NCBI RefSeq assembly: GCF_037963765.1
Contig: NZ_CP150166.1
Location: 336,001 to 400,000, forward strand
Reading direction: 5' to 3'
Source: Sporosarcina sp. FSL W8-0480
GTDB taxonomy: Bacteria > Bacillota > Bacilli > Bacillales_A > Planococcaceae
Length of the DNA stretch: 64,000 nucleotides
Part shown: positions 11,602-19,550 of the stretch, in pieces
Numbering within the stretch: the stretch's first letter is position 1
Layout of the letters: every line of letters starts with the position of its first letter
Made by a program: the position numbers and the translations under genes
The notes under the pieces: generated by a model
Database searches by the model: none
What the model was told of the DNA's origin: nothing
The model's input: the letters and a program-made list of their open reading frames with translations, nothing else

Positions 11602-12144
11602 TCAGAAAGAGTAGATTTCCTTTTTCAATACACCGATATAAGGTAAGTTTCTATATTTTTCTGCATAGTCAAGACCATAACCGACAACAAATGCGTCTGG
11701 TACTAAGAAGCCGACATAATCCGCCTTCAAATCAACCTTACGACCTGTCGGTTTATCAAGCAATGTTACAATCTTAATGGACTTCGCTTTTCGGTATTTG
11801 AAAAGTTCAACTAAGTACTTTAATGTCTTTCCGCTGTCGATAATATCTTCAATGATTAGGACGTCACGCCCCTCGACGCTTGTATTCAAGTCTTTAACAA
11901 TTTTCACTTCACCTGAAGAAACCGTTGCATTTCCGTAGCTTGAGACATCCATGAAATCCAACTCAATATATGCATCTACACGTTTGATAAGATCGCTCAT
12001 GAAAGGCAATGCACCTTTAAGGACACCGATAGCAAGCGGGAATTTGTCCTGATAATCCGCGGTAAGTACAGCGCCAAGCTCCGCAACTTTCTCTTGAATT
12101 TCTTCTTCTGTAATCAACACTTCTTCGATATCCTTTTGTAACAT
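11602..12144 (-). CDS. hpt: Hypoxanthine phosphoribosyltransferase
   Basis: Purine salvage enzyme joining hypoxanthine or guanine to PRPP. The PRPP-binding motif [15 protein letters not shown] and the C-terminal [13 protein letters not shown] base-binding segment are present. The ATG at MLQKDIEEV is chosen because AGAGAGGGC lies 6-7 bp before it; an ATG seven codons upstream precedes that site. The product is 180 aa, normal for HPRT. It follows tilS by 28 bp; the tilS-hpt-ftsH order is conserved in Bacillales. Confidence 0.95.
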   Translation of the reverse strand: MLQKDIEEVLITEEEIQEKVAELGAVLTADYQDKFPLAIGVLKGALPFMSDLIKRVDAYIELDFMDVSSYGNATVSSGEVKIVKDLNTSVEGRDVLIIEDIIDSGKTLKYLVELFKYRKAKSIKIVTLLDKPTGRKVDLKADYVGFLVPDAFVVGYGLDYAEKYRNLPYIGVLKKEIYSF

Positions 12145-12172
12145 CGAAAGCCCTCTCTTCTGCATAAAGTCT

Positions 12173-13558
12173 TTATAATTTCTTTAACCTGAATATGTAC
12201 TTTTCCTGTTCTGTCTTCTTGCTTTTGAACCGGATGCCGTACCGTACGCCAGGAACGGCGCATATTTCGTCTTTTGATGTGGTGATGATTGGTAGCTTTA
12301 GACGTGTTTCCGCACCAATCTTCTCGTCAATGAATAATCTTGACAAACGCTTCTCATGGTCCATCCCGGGAAGCAAGATCCGATCGCCATCTTTCCTACT
12401 CCTTACATAGAGCGGTAACTCATGATCTGGCATATCAAAATATCGATATTCACACGCTTCCTTATTCACCCCGTCTACATCATCCCAAGATACTAGCATG
12501 TTGCCCCATCTTACCCATTCACCCTTCGGCATTATGCATCGTTCGGAAAAATGGTCTTTTCCGCTCTTCATAATTGAAACCTTGTCATATTCCCTTACGA
12601 AGCGGAAACCTCTTGGAAGGTCAATTGTACTATTACCATGACTTACAGACAAATGATGATGCAGTTGGTCCAATAATGCTGCATTGTATTCAACAGATAT
12701 ACTTTCCCCAGCATAAAGATAATTCAATAGTAGTGGAATGAAGCGCTTTTGTAAAGCAGTGTGCATGTCTGCAAACAGATTAGTATTGAAGGTTGGATAG
12801 CCTTCTTCCGTGAAGGACACGATCGATTGAAATCTTTCATTTGCCAAGTCAGCCAAAAGCGCTTCATCTTGTTGCAAATCGGCAGTCATTTTCACTACAT
12901 TGACTGCCGCAGCCGGGTTTTCAGACAAAATAATAGGTGCGACATGATGCCGCAGTCTGTTACGTAAATAGGCGTCACTTTCATTACTTGGATCTTCCCT
13001 GAACTGCTTGTCCCGTTCTTTCAAATAGGCAAGAAGTTCTTCCTTCATTACGGGAAGAAATGGTCTGATCACAGTCCCTCCATCTATTTCTCTTTTTATG
13101 GAAATACCCGTAGGAACGCTTCCCTTGGATAATTGCATTAGCACTGTCTCCAACTGATCTTCAGCATGATGGGCTGTCGACAGACAATTATACCCCTCCT
13201 TTTTCATCACCTCGCTGAAGAAAGCATATCTTCCCGAACGACAGATATCCTGTACATTCCCTCCTTTTTCGTTCAGGATTGCGGGAACGGGAACATTTCC
13301 TCCGAAAAAAGGGATGCCTAACTTTTCACATACACCTTTAACGAATCGCCCGTCCTCCGCCGATTCTTCACCTCGCAACATATGATCGACGTGTATGCCA
13401 GCCACTTCCACCTGTAGGTTCTTAAAGGTTTCTGCAGCAAAAACCAATAGTGCCACAGAATCTATTCCGCCAGAACAGGCAACAAGCACTCTTTGGCCTG
13501 GACATAATAGGTTCTCGCGATCTATAAAATCGAGGACTTTACGTTGAAACACCAGCAT
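12173..13558 (-). CDS. tilS: tRNA(Ile)-lysidine synthetase
   Basis: Modifies C34 of tRNA-Ile(CAU) to lysidine, which is essential for decoding AUA. The PP-loop ATP pyrophosphatase motif SGGIDS is at residues 29-34, with the HVDHMLRG and [17 protein letters not shown] substrate motifs following. The C-terminal TilS domains extend to residue 461. The start ATG follows GGAGG at 9 bp. It lies directly downstream of spoIIE; the yabS and yabT genes found between them in B. subtilis are absent. Confidence 0.95.
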   Translation of the reverse strand: MLVFQRKVLDFIDRENLLCPGQRVLVACSGGIDSVALLVFAAETFKNLQVEVAGIHVDHMLRGEESAEDGRFVKGVCEKLGIPFFGGNVPVPAILNEKGGNVQDICRSGRYAFFSEVMKKEGYNCLSTAHHAEDQLETVLMQLSKGSVPTGISIKREIDGGTVIRPFLPVMKEELLAYLKERDKQFREDPSNESDAYLRNRLRHHVAPIILSENPAAAVNVVKMTADLQQDEALLADLANERFQSIVSFTEEGYPTFNTNLFADMHTALQKRFIPLLLNYLYAGESISVEYNAALLDQLHHHLSVSHGNSTIDLPRGFRFVREYDKVSIMKSGKDHFSERCIMPKGEWVRWGNMLVSWDDVDGVNKEACEYRYFDMPDHELPLYVRSRKDGDRILLPGMDHEKRLSRLFIDEKIGAETRLKLPIITTSKDEICAVPGVRYGIRFKSKKTEQEKYIFRLKKL

Positions 13559-13595
13559 TCATTTGTTCCTCCAATCAATTACATATGCCTCTATT

Positions 13596-16004
13596 TTAGC
13601 GCATAACTTTTTCTCGGGAAATCGGTCGGCTTGTCGGTTTTATTGTCATCCATTTTGGCAGGACGTGATCGACTTTCATAACAAGAACAGTTCGATCATC
13701 CGCAACAACACCGAATCTCCTTTCCATCTCGGACATGATACGATCAGCTAACGGCTCACAGGAGAGATGCTGATACTTGTCCAGTATTCCATATAGTGCT
13801 TCCTCCTGCTTTTCAATTGTAACCTTTCCATTGAATACACCATCGGTTAGCATAACAATAACATCTCCAGATTTTAATTCTTCATTTTTTGCTTCCACTG
13901 AAAACGATGGCAAGAACCCAACTGGAACCGACTTGCTGTCAAGTCGTAGGAAATCCTGACCTCGTTTAATATACGTACTCATCGATCCCGCCTTCCACGA
14001 CCACAACCTTCCATCTTGTAGGTCAATCAAAGCCAAATCCAGCGTTGCATACATATCATCCAACCCATTCAACGACATCATATAATGCAACGTATGCATC
14101 GCTGTTTCCGGATCCATCTTTCGGTCCAGGCACTCCCTCATAAGTCTGATCACTTTTCGACTTTCTCTATACGCATTCATATCATGCCCCATACCATCCG
14201 ATAGCAGAACAGCGGTCAAACCGTCGTGAATCGGGAAAACCTCGTAAGCATCCCCAGCGTGGAACGTTCCTCCCCCAGCTGTCGCAACAACTCCGTATTC
14301 CAATGAAAAACGGACTGCTGAACTGAAAATAAGTTGAATATGAGGAAAAGGATTTTGCAGCACAGATGTTTTCTCCACTTTAAATGGTTCCTGATAAACC
14401 TCCTCTAATAAAGGTAATAGTAAACGTTCCGCTACTGTTGTATCCGTTTCAAAGTCAGAGCGTTTCTCTGGAATTGAAATGACAATTCGATAGGCACCCT
14501 TCTCCTCTGATAAAATGTCAATCTGGTAATACTCGATTCCCTGAGATTGTAAATGTTTCCCTAATTCCTCCTCCGCGAGATGATTAACTGTAAGATCCCC
14601 TTTAATATCATTCATGATTTTTTCCAAATGAGTGCTCATATCTCTTAATTGTAATGCAAGCATCTTCCTTCCATGTTGGAGTTGTCCCATTAATAGATGA
14701 TTTGCAGCCTGTTCTTCAAGCTCTGCTATCAGGCCAGAAGATCGTATACATTTGTATTTGATCCGTTCTTCAACCCGGTGACGGGCTGCTTTCTTTGTTG
14801 CCGAGTAGGTTGTCTCCCATTCATATAGAAGTCGGGGCATCCCTTCCCCATTCCCTTCCCAACATTTTGAATAGCGGAAGCACGACTGACAGATCGATGG
14901 AATCTGCTGTTGTGTGTTGGCATCATCTGAGGTGAAACGATCATTTACAAGGTTGGACATGAATTCCGCAAACTGCTGAAAGTCGGACAATTGATCATCC
15001 AACCGATTTGTCAGCCACTTTTGCCGTTTCACCGACAGATCCTGTTGTCCCGGTGTAATCATGCGGGTAATCGGCTCAATTTTCTTAGTCGGGATTAAGA
15101 AAAATAGAAGTGTGGCTAGTCCAATTGTAAGAAAGTGTGATGTATCAAGCGGCAACGTCAAATCATATAACAGGAAAAAGACAGACACCGCAAAGCCACC
15201 CGTTGCAATTCCCAATTTACCCAGTCGACTTAATGCACCTGCAAAAAATCCGGTCATTCCATATACAGCCATCATGCCCGTAAACGACAATTCCGCAACA
15301 CCCGCAATTGCAGCAATCATCATTGCGATTGTCGTCGAAAATGGCAGCCCCCCTGCCAATGCAGCAAGTAGGATAGTAAGATGAAGAAGAAGACCCGAAG
15401 TAGAAATCGGTCCAACCATTAAATTCCCCATCCCCGTTGTCGCCATAATGCCGACGATACAAACAGCCCCAAGCCGCTCCGGTGACCATTGACCAAAAAA
15501 TATCCGTTCTCTATGTGGAAAGGCGACAAAAAGGAAGAATGTCATGAATAATGCGAGTATCGCTTCAAAGCCGATCGTCAATTGAACATCGACAGGCGGC
15601 TGCCCGCTGTACATGACAAACTGCCAAAGCACCTGAACAACGATAATTGTCCCCGCCACCGTTAGCGGGATAGATTTCCGAGTCAAAGGATGCTTACTCA
15701 CTACATTGAATAGAAGTAATTGCAATAAGTAGATCACTGCTTGTCCTAACCCAAGAAAGGCTCCCCCAGCCATTCCCCCGATAAATACATAAATGAGATG
15801 TTTCCTGAACCGAGCTTTCGCCAGTGCCCAAATAGGCAAGAAAAACGGAACAGCCGCATCAAACAAAACTGCTTGCGACAAGAAAAACGTACTCGCCAAA
15901 AAGAAAATCGCCATCAAAATATACATTTTCCGATTTCCCACAGTTGTTAAAGTATGGCGAATCTGCTGCACGAACGGCCTTTCAAGATTGCTTACCATCT
16001 TCAT
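13596..16004 (-). CDS. spoIIE: Stage II sporulation protein E, PP2C phosphatase
   Basis: Dephosphorylates SpoIIAA-P to release sigma-F in the forespore and takes part in polar septation. The N-terminal third is a polytopic membrane region (several hydrophobic segments up to about residue 310), then a central regulatory and oligomerisation region. The C-terminal PP2C domain contains LSDGMGHDMNAYRESRK and VIVMLTDGVFNG metal-binding aspartates. I chose the ATG 8 bp after GGGGGA; a GTG two codons upstream is also possible. Length is about 802 aa, near the family norm. A single inexact Spo0A-box-like CGTCGAA lies upstream (16095-16101). Confidence 0.95.
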   Translation of the reverse strand: MKMVSNLERPFVQQIRHTLTTVGNRKMYILMAIFFLASTFFLSQAVLFDAAVPFFLPIWALAKARFRKHLIYVFIGGMAGGAFLGLGQAVIYLLQLLLFNVVSKHPLTRKSIPLTVAGTIIVVQVLWQFVMYSGQPPVDVQLTIGFEAILALFMTFFLFVAFPHRERIFFGQWSPERLGAVCIVGIMATTGMGNLMVGPISTSGLLLHLTILLAALAGGLPFSTTIAMMIAAIAGVAELSFTGMMAVYGMTGFFAGALSRLGKLGIATGGFAVSVFFLLYDLTLPLDTSHFLTIGLATLLFFLIPTKKIEPITRMITPGQQDLSVKRQKWLTNRLDDQLSDFQQFAEFMSNLVNDRFTSDDANTQQQIPSICQSCFRYSKCWEGNGEGMPRLLYEWETTYSATKKAARHRVEERIKYKCIRSSGLIAELEEQAANHLLMGQLQHGRKMLALQLRDMSTHLEKIMNDIKGDLTVNHLAEEELGKHLQSQGIEYYQIDILSEEKGAYRIVISIPEKRSDFETDTTVAERLLLPLLEEVYQEPFKVEKTSVLQNPFPHIQLIFSSAVRFSLEYGVVATAGGGTFHAGDAYEVFPIHDGLTAVLLSDGMGHDMNAYRESRKVIRLMRECLDRKMDPETAMHTLHYMMSLNGLDDMYATLDLALIDLQDGRLWSWKAGSMSTYIKRGQDFLRLDSKSVPVGFLPSFSVEAKNEELKSGDVIVMLTDGVFNGKVTIEKQEEALYGILDKYQHLSCEPLADRIMSEMERRFGVVADDRTVLVMKVDHVLPKWMTIKPTSRPISREKVMR

Positions 16005-16137
16005 CTCCACATTCCCCCTATGTCTACTTGTCCCTCAGTATACATAGATTGTTCCGAAGATTTTGTCTGTTCCTGACAACTTTCCATAAAAACATTTCGA
16101 CGAGTTCCGTAGTATTTTTCTATTTTTCAACGATAGG

Positions 16138-16166
16138 TTGACAGATATCCCAAAGGCATGTATTAT
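16138..16166 (+). promoter_or_regulatory. Sigma-A promoter of tRNA-Met
   Basis: Perfect -35 TTGACA, 17-bp spacer and TATTAT; a TATAAT overlaps 3 bp further. It lies about 40 bp before the tRNA and fits a strong stable-RNA promoter. It is divergent from spoIIE, whose upstream region it shares. Confidence 0.75.
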
Positions 16167-16204
16167 AATGATTGTCGTTCAGATGAATTACAAAGAACAA
16201 CAAC

Positions 16205-16278
16205 GGCGGCGTAGCTCAGCTGGCTAGAGCGTACGGTTCATACCCGTAAGGTCGGGGGTTCGATCCCCTCTGCCGCCA
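16205..16278 (+). tRNA. tRNA-Met (CAT anticodon)
   Basis: The 74-nt sequence folds as a cloverleaf: acceptor GGCGGCG pairs with TGCCGCC, D arm GCTC...GAGC, anticodon stem TACGG/CCGTA with loop TTCATAC (CAT), and T arm GGGGG TTCGATC CCCTC. G1-C72 pairing argues against initiator tRNA. An elongator Met is likely, with tRNA-Ile2 (lysidine-modified CAT) the alternative. The locus matches the trnSL position next to spoIIE in B. subtilis. Unlike its protein-coding neighbours it is on the plus strand. Confidence 0.93.
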
Positions 16279-16283
16279 TCATA

Positions 16284-16402
16284 GAAAAGCGGAGAGCGTC
16301 GTTTAGCCTCGACAGGTGCTGGAAGCCTTGAGGTTAAAGGCGCTCTTTGCCTTTAACAGCAAGGCTGAAGCATCCCGAGAGGCTGACGCTCGAAGCTGGA
16401 CA
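16284..16402. repeat. ~120-bp imperfect hairpin repeat, copy 1
   Basis: The unit starts GAAAAGCGGAG and ends GAAGCTGGACA. Inner arms GTTAAAGGC/GCCTTTAAC, middle arms AAGCCTTG/CAAGGCT and outer arms GAGCGTC/GACGCTC nest into one long hairpin. It begins 6 bp after the tRNA. A second copy follows 4 bp later with the same ends but a different stem sequence. The two 60+ codon frames on both strands here are by-products of the palindrome. Confidence 0.8.
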
Positions 16403-16405
16403 GTA

Positions 16406-16522
16406 GAAAAGCGGAAACGACCGCTTAGGCCTGACAGGCATAAGAAAACCCAGCGTGTGGCGCTTTTTGCCACTAAGCTGGGTTTTCTTATGACCCGAAG
16501 GCCTGGTCGTTGGAGCTGGACA
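16406..16522. repeat. ~120-bp hairpin repeat, copy 2, with a truncated third copy after it
   Basis: Same ends as copy 1 (GAAAAGCGG ... GGAGCTGGACA). The core is a perfect 16-bp inverted repeat, CATAAGAAAACCCAGC and GCTGGGTTTTCTTATG, inside outer arms AACGACC/GGTCGTT. The next unit start GAAAAGCGTAGAGCG (16526-16540) is cut off after about 20 bp, where the 20-bp array begins. Unit starts are 122 and 120 bp apart. Confidence 0.8.
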
Positions 16523-16548
16523 ATCGAAAAGCGTAGAGCGTCTGAAAA

Positions 16549-16667
16549 ACGCATAAATTGCTCCAAATACGCATAAAACGTAACATATACTCATAATCTC
16601 ATCTAAATACGCATAAACTCTTCCAATTACTCATAAACCTAAGAAATCACGCATAAACCCGATATTC
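16549..16667. repeat. 20-bp-period array A (six units)
   Basis: The core AC(G/T)CATAA starts at 16549, 16569, 16589, 16609, 16629 and 16649, an exact 20-bp period. The other 11-12 bp of each unit are AT-rich and loosely conserved (often CTCxTCCAAAT). It fills the space between the hairpin repeats and the 3' end of the DinB-family gene. It is not protein-coding (20 is not a multiple of 3) and too short and degenerate for CRISPR. Confidence 0.8.
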
Positions 16668-17147
16668 TCATTTTGAATCCGTGTATATGTCCTTATCCTT
16701 GCGAACCAACTCGATTTGTTCCTTATGATGCGAATCATGCCAAACAAAATCCGCAAAATACTGCTTTATCGACATTGAATGATTCCCTATCTTAAACTCT
16801 TTTATCCAATCCGTTTCATCAATTAATTGCAGTCGCGTTATTATTCTTTCACGCTGTTCCTTTGCATAGATCCTTGTCTCTTCAAATGTCTTTTCATTTG
16901 CAAGTCTTGCTGCTCCTTCGTTGAACGGCTCAAACGGCACGTTGGTTAAAACATTGCCTTCATGCATTTCAGGCAATCTTTCATCGACAGTGAATCGATC
17001 CCATTCCGCCATATGCATGAGAATCTCCTTCGGCGACCATTTTCCTTCTCTATACGGCGAATTCGCTTGGTGTTCTGACAAAGTTTGCAGCGAATCAACC
17101 CAATCGATGTACTTTTCAAGATCTGTGATTATTTGAGCTTTGCTCAT
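16668..17147 (-). CDS. DinB/YfiT-family four-helix protein
   Basis: The 159-aa protein belongs to the DinB superfamily, four-helix-bundle proteins that often bind a divalent metal through three histidines and in some cases act as thiol transferases. The pattern SPKEILMHMAEWDR (about residues 38-51) and WHDSHHKEQIELVR (about 134-147) supplies the expected histidines. The substrate is unknown. It sits alone between two short-period repeat arrays (A downstream, B upstream), in an interval that holds no such gene in B. subtilis, so it is probably an acquired or relocated gene. Confidence 0.75.
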   Translation of the reverse strand: MSKAQIITDLEKYIDWVDSLQTLSEHQANSPYREGKWSPKEILMHMAEWDRFTVDERLPEMHEGNVLTNVPFEPFNEGAARLANEKTFEETRIYAKEQRERIITRLQLIDETDWIKEFKIGNHSMSIKQYFADFVWHDSHHKEQIELVRKDKDIYTDSK

Positions 17148-17236
17148 GTAAACCCTCCCCCTTTTATAATGTTTTCTATTCGATGTAGCTAACTTGAAAT
17201 CCTTTTATTCGTTTATTTGTTTCTATAACGTTGGAC

Positions 17237-17557
17237 TTCTCCTTTAAGCGAAATGAGTTCTCCTTTCCGGGGCATGACTTCTCCTTTAATCAATAGAGTT
17301 CTCCTTTCCGCCACATAACTTCTCCTTTAACCCAATAGAGTTCTCCTTTCCGCCGCATAACTTCTCCTTTAATCAATAGAGTTCTCCTTTTCGCCGCAGG
17401 ACTTCTCCTTTAATCAAAAAGAGTTCTCCTTTTCGCCGCAGGACTTCTCCTTTAATCAAAAAGAGTTCTCCTTTTCGCCGCAGGACTTCTCCTTTAATCA
17501 AAAAGAGTTCTCCTTTTCGCCATTTACCTTCTCCTTTAACCCAAATAATTCACTATT
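17237..17557. repeat. 21-bp-period array B (15 clear units plus one degenerate)
   Basis: TTCTCCTTT recurs from 17237 to 17529 at steps of 20 or 21 bp, mean about 20.9. A degenerate TTCACTATT follows at 17549. Units alternate between two types, CTTCTCCTTTAATCAAAAAG and GTTCTCCTTTTCGCCGCAGG, giving a 42-bp dimer that is nearly identical in the last third, a sign of recent unit duplication. On the minus strand each unit reads AAAGGAGAA. With yabR's terminator it fills the 500 bp between yabR and the DinB gene. Confidence 0.9.
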
Positions 17558-17572
17558 TCCGCAAAATAGCAC

Positions 17573-17610
17573 AAAAAAAAACGACCGGCATCTAAATAGA
17601 TGCCAGATCG
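17573..17610 (-). terminator. Intrinsic terminator after yabR
   Basis: Minus-strand arms CGATCTGGCATCTA and TAGATGCCGGTCG with small mismatches, followed by a run of eight or more T. Confidence 0.85.
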
Positions 17611-17651
17611 CTTATATGAATTTCATTTTTAGAATTAAAATAGCCAGCAAG

Positions 17652-18071
17652 TTATCCTCTTCTTGCGCCACGGCCACCGCGTTTAGATTCTGTTGCTCTT
17701 TTCAAAGTTGAAAGGCGTTCTTCACTGTCTTTCATGAATTTCGCCATTTTTTGCTCAAAATTCTCCGGACGCTCGTTATTGCTTGAACGGCCACCGCTGT
17801 GACGAGGACGCTGAGGGCGTTGAGGGCGCTCAGATTCAGGCTTCGCTTTTCTGATCGATAACCCGATTTTACCGTCTGTGCCGACATTCATCACTTTCAC
17901 TTCAACCATGTCGCCTACTTTTAGGTGGTCATTAATATCCTTAACATAATTATCCGCCACTTCACTGATATGGACGAGACCAGTTGAACCGTTCGGTAGT
18001 TCGACGAACGCTCCGAAGTTTGTGATCCCTGTGACTTTCCCCTGTAACTTGCTGCCTACTTCAATTGACAT
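17652..18071 (-). CDS. yabR: S1-domain RNA-binding protein YabR
   Basis: General-stress-type S1 RNA-binding protein related to GSP13. One S1 domain occupies residues 1-75 (VGSKLQGKVTGITNFGAFVELPNG ... GLVHISEV ... GKIGLSIRKAK). A low-complexity Arg/Pro/Gly tail follows (RPQRPQRPR, RGGRGARRG) and probably contacts RNA or ribosomes. The start follows AAGGAGG by about 12 bp, rather far. The order divIC-yabR-tRNA is as in B. subtilis. Its exact role is not established. Confidence 0.9.
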   Translation of the reverse strand: MSIEVGSKLQGKVTGITNFGAFVELPNGSTGLVHISEVADNYVKDINDHLKVGDMVEVKVMNVGTDGKIGLSIRKAKPESERPQRPQRPRHSGGRSSNNERPENFEQKMAKFMKDSEERLSTLKRATESKRGGRGARRG

Positions 18072-18173
18072 AAAAAAAATGCTCCTCCTTAAGATTTAAA
18101 CGACCCCTATTTCAGGAGCCTTTTTGCCGTGCGGCGAATCTTTCAATGCAAGATCCTTACTTTCATTATAGCC

Positions 18174-18205
18174 AACAAAAAAAGAGTGTCAATAAGACTA
18201 CTCTT
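18174..18205 (-). terminator. Probable terminator overlapping the divIC stop
   Basis: AAGAGT and ACTCTT arms with a 12-nt loop, followed by TTTTTTTG on the minus strand. The first arm contains the divIC stop codon. The stem is short, so strength is uncertain. Confidence 0.55.
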
Positions 18206-18614
18206 TTCCGTCATCTTTTTCATCTTTTTTCTTCTTTTTTTCAGGCACTGAAAAGATGATTTCATTTTCATCAGATAAAAAGTACTCTTTCCGAGCTAAC
18301 TTTGCAATGTAGTCTTCATCATCCAGTTTGACAAGCTGTTTTTTAAGAAGATCCTGTTCTTCATTTACCTGTTCCAACTGTGCAAGCATTTCTTTCTTCT
18401 CCAGCTCTTTATCCTGCAGCGTTTGTTTTTGCTGAATGTACATACTCGTCAAACCGCCGAATACTACAAAAGCAATTACAGCATAGATAAACAGTTTTTT
18501 CTGGAGCCGCTTCTTCTGCTTGTTTCTCCAAATTTCCTTTTTACGCAACGAGCGGACATATTCAGTTTCAATTGATGCAACGGTCGCGGATGGTTTCCTT
18601 TTCCTTTGCTCCAT
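18198..18614 (-). CDS. divIC: Cell-division protein DivIC (FtsB/FtsL family)
   Basis: Bitopic divisome protein that pairs with FtsL and DivIB at the septum. It has a basic cytoplasmic N-terminus (about 40 residues, KKEIWRNKQKKRLQKK), one membrane helix (about 43-61) and an extracytoplasmic coiled coil (LQDKELEKKEMLAQLEQVNEEQ). The conserved DEDYIAKLARKEYFLSDENE segment follows. The ATG at MEQRKRKPS follows GGGAGAG at 7 bp and gives 138 aa. The lysine-rich C-terminus is a local feature. Confidence 0.93.
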   Translation of the reverse strand: MEQRKRKPSATVASIETEYVRSLRKKEIWRNKQKKRLQKKLFIYAVIAFVVFGGLTSMYIQQKQTLQDKELEKKEMLAQLEQVNEEQDLLKKQLVKLDDEDYIAKLARKEYFLSDENEIIFSVPEKKKKKDEKDDGKE

Positions 18615-18668
18615 GTCTGCACTCTCCCTCATTACAGTTCGAAATTCGATAGGTTAATAGATTATACA

Positions 18669-19145
18669 TCATTTCTCACTGTTTTTAAAGTTTTTGGGAA
18701 GAGATTCGTAGATTCGATCATAAAGATAGAAAAATGGCTTCAAAAGGAACATCAGCACCCTGAAAATCATTCTAACTATTTGTCGAATGACTTTATAGAT
18801 TAAAGCAATAACAAACACAATTGGTTTTATAATCAACATATTCAAGATCCTACCGAAAAATCTGAAAGGACGGTGGAAAATTGATGCATACAACAGCAGT
18901 CCACAAATCTGGGCAACCGGATCATACATCCTCCAAGCGCCGTCCCTTACTAAAAAAAGAATATAAAACGATGCACAGCCAACTATGATCCAACCGATCA
19001 CTTCAAGGTAAACACCATATTTCCTTATAAATGACCGCTTGCCGGTTCCATCGATACCGGTGCCGATCAAATCCATGAACGCGCCGCCACCGATGCCCGT
19101 CCCAATCATTGCAAGCAGACTAAGAAACTGTACGGAAAGACTCAT
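18669..19145 (-). CDS. yabQ: Spore cortex biosynthesis protein YabQ
   Basis: Integral membrane protein of the mother cell needed for spore cortex formation in B. subtilis. Hydrophobic segments cover residues 3-27, 46-66, 80-90 and 102-140, and the basic FHRPFRFFGR loop is visible. Its start overlaps the yabP stop by 4 bp, so both are translated from the same mRNA. The biochemical role is unknown in the family. Confidence 0.88.
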   Translation of the reverse strand: MSLSVQFLSLLAMIGTGIGGGAFMDLIGTGIDGTGKRSFIRKYGVYLEVIGWIIVGCASFYILFLVRDGAWRMYDPVAQICGLLLYASIFHRPFRFFGRILNMLIIKPIVFVIALIYKVIRQIVRMIFRVLMFLLKPFFYLYDRIYESLPKNFKNSEK

Positions 19146-19438
19146 CCAAATAATTTATGGAGGAAACTACGTGAACCTGTCTCTTCTTCATCATATTGCA
19201 TCGTGCCAATCGTCCCTTCCAAAGTAAGAAGCCCTTTGTCGACATCCAAATGGACGATGCGCAGCTCCTCCCCACGAATTACTAGAATTCCTTGAGATGT
19301 CCGGACGATAAACTCCTCTTGGTCAAACCGGTCGATCGTTTTTACAGATGTAAGATCCATTCGTTTTCTGTTTCTCATCGTGACGACATGATCCCCCGAT
19401 GGAATTGCGTATGTTGGACTATCCGTCTGGATTTGCAT
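19142..19438 (-). CDS. yabP: Sporulation protein YabP
   Basis: 98-aa YabP/YqfC-family protein made in the mother cell and needed for the spore cortex. It is a beta-rich small domain (HVVTMRNRKRMDLTSVKTIDRFDQEEFIVRT ...) without signal or membrane segment. Its ATG follows AAGGAGG at 8 bp. It heads the yabPQ unit behind a sigma-E-type promoter. Confidence 0.92.
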   Translation of the reverse strand: MQIQTDSPTYAIPSGDHVVTMRNRKRMDLTSVKTIDRFDQEEFIVRTSQGILVIRGEELRIVHLDVDKGLLTLEGTIGTMQYDEEETGSRSFLHKLFG

Positions 19439-19473
19439 ATACTATTCCTCCTTTTGCTTGTACGTTCACTGCC

Positions 19474-19503
19474 ATCCTATGCCAGCAATTAAAAAAACAT
19501 GAC
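19474..19503 (-). promoter_or_regulatory. Sigma-E promoter of yabPQ
   Basis: GTCATGTT (-35) and CATAGGAT (-10) with a 14-bp spacer resemble the sigma-E pattern (GTCATATT, CATACAAT). The -35 lies inside the second arm of the rqcP terminator. It fits mother-cell expression of yabP and yabQ. Confidence 0.6.
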
Positions 19504-19522
19504 AGGAAAATCCCTGTCATGT
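19491..19522 (-). terminator. Intrinsic terminator after rqcP
   Basis: Perfect 10-bp arms ACATGACAGG and CCTGTCATGT with a 5-nt loop, followed by seven T on the minus strand. Confidence 0.92.
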
Positions 19523-19550
19523 TGGAATGTGGACAAACTTTTTTATTCAC

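Noticed and set aside
16020..16130. Spo0A-controlled promoter of spoIIE
   Set aside because: Only one inexact box (CGTCGAA) and a TATACT -10 without a properly spaced -35 were found. Expected from the B. subtilis gene but not supported well enough to list.
16303..16594. Overlapping 60-90 codon open frames on both strands
   Set aside because: They follow from the long inverted repeats, have no ribosome-binding sites, and no recognisable protein family.
17237..17557. Possible heptapeptide-repeat protein on the minus strand (KGELFLI / KGEVLRR)
   Set aside because: The 21-bp steps keep one frame open locally, but several steps are 20 bp and shift the frame, and there is no start. The sister array A has a uniform 20-bp step, so coding cannot be the shared reason for the period.
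16549..17557. CRISPR array
   Set aside because: Units are 20-21 bp including filler, cores are 8-9 bp, there are no unique spacers and no cas genes.
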